Source of the DNA: Chrysopilus asiliformis
Lineage: Eukaryota > Arthropoda > Insecta > Diptera > Rhagionidae
Length of the DNA stretch: 64,000 bases
NCBI GenBank assembly: GCA_964034945.1
Contig: OZ035962.1
Span: 83,411,942-83,475,941 of the forward strand
Direction of reading: 5' to 3'
This document shows, piece after piece, positions 59,801 to 64,000 of the stretch. The notes under the pieces are model-generated. The model did not search any database, was not told the origin of the DNA, and saw only the letters and a program-made list of their open reading frames with translations. Made by a program: the position numbers and the translations under genes. Numbering within the stretch: position 1 is the stretch's first letter; each line of letters opens with the position of its first letter.

Positions 59801-62800
59801 TACAACTCAAAATCCAAAATGCCATCTATCTTGTGCTACGCTTGTTTATACTTTTTAGTCTTCGAATATATATCGTTCCCTTTCTGATATCCTTATAGAC
59901 TTTTTAACGTCAAAATCGAATTCAGCGATCCCAAAAACCTCCAGATGAGATTTTTTTCCAGGAAATTTGAGGTAAAGGATAATCACGTTATCCTTACAGG
60001 ACCTTCCGTTATCCTTACAAGGTCAAAGTAGTGAAAATATTGTATTGTCATCGGATTGTGTGCAAAATTCAAGTCAATTGGATGAGTGGAAGTGGAAATA
60101 GTCTTATGTAAGATCCAAAATCATTAAACCATTAAAAAATTCTAAACCAAAACCAATTTTTTGAAATTTTAGAAATCAAACCAAAACCAGAACAAAATTT
60201 TGAAGTCTTAGGAACCAAAAACCAGAAATTCAATTTACCCTTGAACCAAAACCCTTGAACACTCAAAAAACGTTTGGTTTGCGTTCTAAAAAACGTTCTA
60301 AACACTAGAGAAAAAAATGCATCGCAGCCGAAATATTTTGAAAAATCTACTCCAGAAGCGAAAATTCTTAAACAAAATTAGCTGCAGGTGAAATATTTCA
60401 CGTAAAATGAAGATAAAATGTCTTTCTGTATGTTAAGCCGGCCATACATTATGAGACTTTTTCTAAAACCATGTTGTACAACTTGTTGTGGCGGAGGCAA
60501 ATTCAACAGGGTTTTGATTTTTGTCGTACCTAAAATTTGGTACTACAACCGGCCCATACACGATCCAACATTGCCTATAACCGAGCCAAGTTGTGCAACA
60601 AGTTATTTTTTTACCTTTGCCTTTATCAGTCGTTGAAGGATTTTCTGTTAAACCTGCATTAGATCCTGTACAACTGTGGTACTGTGATATCATTGTGAAG
60701 GTCCATGGAAGGTTCAAAAAATGGAAGGCTAAAAAAAACCTTAGTAAAATTCGCTACATTTTTGTCTTTCGCTTGATATCTGAAATCATTAAAAAAAATG
60801 AATACGGGTGTCCTCGAAATCCGTCGTTTTAGGGTTGGTCAAATTTTGTCATTTTGCGTCACATATCGAAACCTTGATATAGTCTTGTAATTTATTTTCT
60901 GTGGTTTTTTGTGTAAAAATCATAGAATACACTGTAATTTTCAATTTTTCACTTATATAGTAGTATGTAATGAATAGAATTCATTTTGCCATAGACGACC
61001 TATAATTCACAAAAGAGTAAAATTCTATTCTAGTCATCATAGCATAAATAATAGTAATAAAGTATTGTGGCACGCGAGCTACGGATTGGATTGAACAGAG
61101 ACTGAAAGAAATTATTAAAATTATCCTGCACGCAACAGTTTTGAAGTTCTGAAGCGGAAGTAATACGATATATTTAGTAAGATAGATCGATAATTATGGA
61201 ATCATAAATGGGTTAGACTGGGGCAAACACGATATATAATATATTAGTACGTATTTTGGAAACTTCATTTACAAGAGTGATAAAAAAAATAATTAATACA
61301 TTTCCAATAATTTATGTAATTAACAAATTATGGGTGAAACCTCAATTTTGATGTGATAAACTTTTCAATGAATTCCAAACGTAGAATTTATTTGTAATGT
61401 TTTAATAGAAAGTCATTCAGATACAGTCGGACCTGGGGAAGTGCGAAACCTCTATAACTGGGATGGATTGTTCGGTCCGAGCGTTTCTGAATAGAAGTGG
61501 AAACTTAGGGTCTGTGGGAAACCTCTATAAATGGGATCCGTGAGACGTTCCCGTGAGATCTCACTTATCCAAGTTCGACTGTATAATAAATCGTTTGTCC
61601 TGACTTACTGACTGACTCATCAACGCTCAGCTCAAACCCCTGGAGCTAGAAATCTGAAATTTTCACAGTATGTTCCGTTTTTCAAAATTCCATCGCTAAG
61701 ATGGTAAACGGGTGGAGGGGGGGTAGGTGGGCTAGATAGAGAGCCCTCCCCCTCTACCCTTGTTTAACCCCTTTAAAGCTGATTATTCCAATGAAATCTG
61801 CCCGTTAGGAGGCTGAGAAATCTCACTCGGGAATTTTCGGGGTCGCTGATCACGAACCTGGTGTAAGAATTTCAAAATTTAGAAACAGAAGGACTTATAA
61901 AGTATTGTTTTTCATATAAAACTCCTGTTTTCCACAGTTTTTAAGTTATTTTTTTGTTTTCTAATATTTTTAAGTTATTTTTGTGTTTTTTGTGGGAAAA
62001 ACTTTTGCCAAAATCTTTAACGCGTCCATAACTGATATGCAAGCTAGTCATATTATATAATTTTTAAGTATTGCTTCAATTTTTTTTCCAATCAAATCTA
62101 ATAATAGAATTTTTGGTATGGATTTTCCATTGTAATTATTTTGATTATTTCTTCCATTTCAGATTAATAAAGAACGATACTGGTCGCGCGATACTTCGCG
62201 TGATATCTGGACCTCGCGCTTTTAAGGTAGTTCTATTCACTCGATTGACACCGATACCATTTGGCGTACAGAATACAATATTCGGAGTAAGTAACAATGA
62301 CGCTGGTGAGACTATTTTTAGCAAATAAGAAGCATATTATGATAGAAAGGCCAATTTTAAAGTAACAAAAGATGATAAAATAGTTCTCTGAGTAATACAG
62401 AAACTCAATTTATTTACACACCCGGCCATGGCATGACTTATGATTTTAGATAAGAATCGTTTCGTGATAAATTCCCATTAAAGTAATATTGTTGAGAGTT
62501 TTCAATTTTATTCGTGTAAAGTTGAAATTGAAAAAACCATTAAAATAAAATTACTTAACACTTGTAATCATAAAGAATGAAAGTGCACTAAAGAATTTAT
62601 TTTAAAATCTATGAAAATTTAATTTATTGAAATTCCTTAAATCAGAAAAACAATTCCGGGGCCCCAAATTTGAAGTTAAAAAGACCTAAAAGAAAGTAAA
62701 TAATTATCCCATAAGTGGTTCGAAAATGCAAGTTTTTGGCTCGAAATGCAAATTTTGGCGCATTGGGGCGGGCAATAAAATAATGATTTATTTCAATGGG

Positions 62801-64000
62801 CCTAAGCGCAATAAATCATGGGTGGACCCGACTAAATTACTAAAATCGACCACAGAGCAAAATTTTTGCGTGCATATGACGCTGCTTTGTATTTGGTAGA
62901 AGTTTGAAGCTATTTTTAATGGGATATAGAAACTCAATGAAACTGACCACTACCTGCTGTTAACAAGCATAAGTTATTAAAACAAATCGTGAGAGAACCA
63001 CTATTAGATCTAAACTAGAACGAAGAGTTCTCCGGTGCCGCGCCTATTCGCCAGACTTGGCGCCATGCCGTTACCAACCTAATAAAACTTCTCCAAATAC
63101 GAATAAATCTAACAATTTTCCACACAATGAGTTGCTTCAAAAAAAAACTATTATCACGGAATTCAAATTTTGCAAAAGAAAAATGGGGAAAAATCACAGA
63201 AATCAATGATTTTTTTCAATTCATTCTCGTAAAATCCATATCACACCTAAGGTGATTTGGCCTCCATATTGTATAAATGTGAGGCATAGACTCTTCTGGA
63301 AAATTGCGCAAATATTGGCCATACTTAAATTAATATCCACTAGGTTGATCTTTTGCTAAATGCAGTTTTTTTTTTCAATTTTTGAAAATAAAATCGTTCT
63401 TTTTTTGTTATTTGAGTCCAAAGGAATCCGCCCTGTGAGATTAAAAAATGTTACCTATAGGCAGGAGGTTAAAGTAAAAATTTAAAAATTTAAGTCTGAC
63501 TAAAAAATTAAAATTTAACTGGGATTTAATGACGTGCGTTTGCGTTACGTTCCCACATTGTGCGATTTCTTCAACCGCTTTTAATCTACTATCTGCAACC
63601 AAATAAATTTAAACGTTTTTTATTCTACAAATAGTTCTTATTTGCACAACCAAACAAAAAAGGAGTTAATGCAGTTTATTACCATTTATAGAGGGAAAAT
63701 GCCTAACTTTGTTTGGGTGTCTTTAAAAATCCCGCAAAGCAGCGACGAAACGCGTCTGGCATGTCATAACTTTAAAACCTTGGAGTTTTTTTTCGTGAAT
63801 TTTGTATCAAAAATATAAGAAATAACAGTAAATCGAAATTCCTAGTAATAATTATATTTCCTTTGCAGGTAAGTGCAATTAACCCAAGAAGCTATCATTC
63901 GGCAACGTTTTTAGGTCTGCTTCCAGCACAGGCAATCAACGTGTACTTAGGTTCAACATTACGATCAATGCACGATGTCTTAAACGATCATAAAACCGCA
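50879..64000 (+). CDS. TMEM64: TMEM64-like VTT/DedA membrane protein (partial)
   Basis: Three exons seen: 50879-51351, 62163-62286 and 63869 to the window edge; phases close (codon AG-A at the first junction, phase 0 at the second), giving 243 residues with the C-terminus missing. Family (established): VTT (SNARE-associated/DedA) proteins related to TMEM41B and VMP1; vertebrate TMEM64 resides in the ER and is linked to SERCA2 calcium handling and Wnt signalling. Seen: a cytosolic acidic/serine-rich N-terminus (SDDDDCEVPLSSSSSS), hydrophobic segments at about 57-75 and 90-113, a glycine-rich re-entrant region (SGYLFGCLKG), and the family signature LFTRLTPIPFGVQNTIFG followed by ATFLGLLPAQAINVYLGSTL. 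Intron 1 is 10.8 kb and full of transposons; the exon-2 donor and exon-3 acceptor have good consensus. The final helices and stop lie to the right of this window. Confidence 0.92.
53372..53592. mobile_element. MITE with CG-rich 'gcgtgcgtgcg' arms
   Basis: 'gcctaaaccacaattacgcg', then 'tgcgtgcgtgcggca', at the left is mirrored almost perfectly by 'tgccgcacgcacgcacgcg', then 'taattgtggtttaggc', at the right. The inside is also rich in CG and 'cgcgtc' words, unlike the AT-rich intron around it. It is flanked by TAA/TTA-like bases, which might indicate a PIF/Harbinger-type origin, but the duplication is not clean. It lies in TMEM64 intron 1. Confidence 0.7.
54040..54412 (+). repeat. Dispersed repeat family B, copy 1
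   Basis: It shares with the copies at 56.2 and 58.1 kb the phrases 'ccaccaaaagttgataggat', 'cttgtacacagactgacaga', 'aaagacattttt' and 'aagaggtcgaaatttttcat', in the same order and orientation. A short GACA/GACT run lies in the middle. The family is distinct from HINE. No coding sequence. Confidence 0.65.
54405..55340. mobile_element. Element with 'ggtcaa...gggtaa...gtaaac' ends interrupted by HINE G
   Basis: The left end, 'agggtcaaggggggtaattg' then 'taaacgat', resembles the inverse of the right end ('gtttacatttacccac' then 'tttgaccct', about 55308-55334). The words 'gtaaac' and 'gtttac' recur throughout. Family-B copy 1 abuts its left end at 54405-54412 and HINE copy G sits in its middle. 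This is an inference from the imperfect terminal match; the boundaries are approximate. Confidence 0.5.
54678..54880 (-). mobile_element. HINE/DINE-1-like element, copy G (5-prime part)
   Basis: Minus-strand 5-prime portion: end 'tttatacccgtatggtga', a short GTCY array (about 54736-54755) and the segment 'gcgcccgcaacccgcgcc'. The 3-prime half, including the stem-loop, is missing. It is surrounded by sequence rich in 'gtttacattt' and 'taaatgtaaac' words (54410-54650 and 54890-55330), which may be a separate element that it interrupted. Confidence 0.7.
56160..57010 (+). repeat. Dispersed repeat family B, copy 2
   Basis: The longest copy. Its 5-prime half is a degenerate series of blocks 'aacggtaaaagata...cgcaaaaa...gttag' (at least three blocks between 56160 and 56500), followed by the core shared with copies 1 and 3, the long GACA/GACT array (56742-56892) and the tail 'aatactttattatactccgt', 'agaagaaagtaaaa'. 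No protein is encoded. Confidence 0.7.
56742..56892. repeat. GACA/GACT microsatellite
   Basis: About 150 bases made of 'agactgacagac' and close variants. The three open frames through it on the minus strand read only as Ser-Leu-Cys-Val-Gln repeats and are artefacts. Copies 1 and 3 of the same repeat family have far shorter arrays at the same place, so the array expanded after insertion. Confidence 0.9.
58115..58790 (+). repeat. Dispersed repeat family B, copy 3
   Basis: Same block order as copy 2, with a minimal GACA array (58640-58660). The preceding 100 bases ('ttaacagcacatgacttt' at about 58014) are shared with the fragment at 39690-39850, so the family probably starts further left, near 57990. 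The tail 'tatactacgtataagaaagt' matches copy 2. Confidence 0.65.
59370..59749 (+). mobile_element. HINE/DINE-1-like element, copy H (rearranged, palindromic)
   Basis: A normal 5-prime end (59370-59484, to 'gtttagaatgata') joins directly to an inverted 3-prime end (59485-59555: 'cataacaaaagctata', stem-loop, 'gatattcgtatcaaaa') and then continues into a forward 3-prime half ending at 59749. The GTCY array is lost. As a result, 59485-59749 has the same about 65-base 3-prime end at both sides in inverted orientation. Confidence 0.75.
61424..61581. mobile_element. Pogo-like TA-flanked MITE (158 bp)
   Basis: Ends 'cagtcggacctggggaagtg' and 'cacttatccaagttcgactg' are imperfect inverted repeats with TA on each side (61422-61423 and 61582-61583). 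Inside, 'gaaacctctataa' followed by 'tgggat' occurs twice (61446 and 61520). It resembles the fragment at 17441. Confidence 0.75.
61600..62047 (+). mobile_element. Degraded Helitron-like element
   Basis: It ends 'gatatgcaagctag' followed by 'tcatattata', identical over this stretch to the tail of the element at 3878-4367. Upstream it has the same general layout: a 'ctgacttactgactgactc' run near the start, 'ctggagctagaaatctgaaa', and a C/G-rich middle. The terminal hairpin is degraded and the 5-prime end is not sharply defined. It abuts the second coding exon of TMEM64 by about 115 bases. Confidence 0.5.
62287..63868. other. TMEM64 intron 2
   Basis: A 1.58 kb intron with no recognised transposon or RNA. 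The minus-strand open frame at 63015-63206 has no recognisable similarity. Confidence 0.5.

Noticed and set aside
60418..60832. Frames and partial inverted words ('ttgtacaacttgtt' and 'caagttgtgcaacaag')
   Set aside because: The inverted match is too short and imperfect to define an element, and the frames on both strands are mirror artefacts.

Overview
This is an AT-rich eukaryotic nuclear window, almost certainly from an insect and most likely a fly (Diptera). The evidence is spliced genes with GT-AG introns (several only 58 to 72 bases), an insect-specific odorant-receptor-type gene (Ir75 clade ionotropic receptor), an arthropod GNBP immune gene, and many small non-autonomous DNA transposons, including a DINE-1/mini-me-like family with GTCY microsatellite cores. 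I cannot name the genus.

Seven protein-coding genes can be reconstructed exon by exon: CYB561D2-like transmembrane cytochrome b561 (+, 6023-9469); an Ir75-clade ionotropic receptor (-, 9582-13499) with one in-frame TGA at codon 61; TRMT2A-like tRNA uridine methyltransferase with an RRM (-, 17716-19655); ER protein disulfide isomerase ending KDEL (-, 23366-39354, with introns of 9.3 and 4.3 kb); a GNBP/beta-1,3-glucan recognition protein (+, 43247-46623); TEFM, the mitochondrial transcription elongation factor (-, 48496-49676); and TMEM64, a VTT/DedA-type membrane protein (+, 50879 to beyond the window end). All splice phases close and, except for Ir75, every model reads through without a stop. 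The genes share no obvious pathway; this is ordinary insect synteny. CYB561D2 and Ir75 converge with 112 bases between stops, and TEFM and TMEM64 diverge from a 1.2 kb shared upstream region.

Nearly all the rest is transposon-derived. Large introns hold most of it. Recognised items are: eight copies or pieces of a HINE/DINE-1-like family (subterminal inverted repeats, GTCY array, 3-prime stem-loop); a deleted mariner with matching ends; a hAT-like element with a perfect 8-base target duplication, nested in a HINE and itself carrying a TA-flanked MITE; four TA-flanked pogo-like MITEs; a TTAA-flanked piggyBac-like MITE; two Helitron-like ends; and a large inverted plus tandem repeat cluster at 34.7-37.6 kb inside the first Pdi intron. 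The observation most worth testing is the Ir75 in-frame stop, since stop-codon readthrough is known for an Ir75a gene in Drosophila sechellia.
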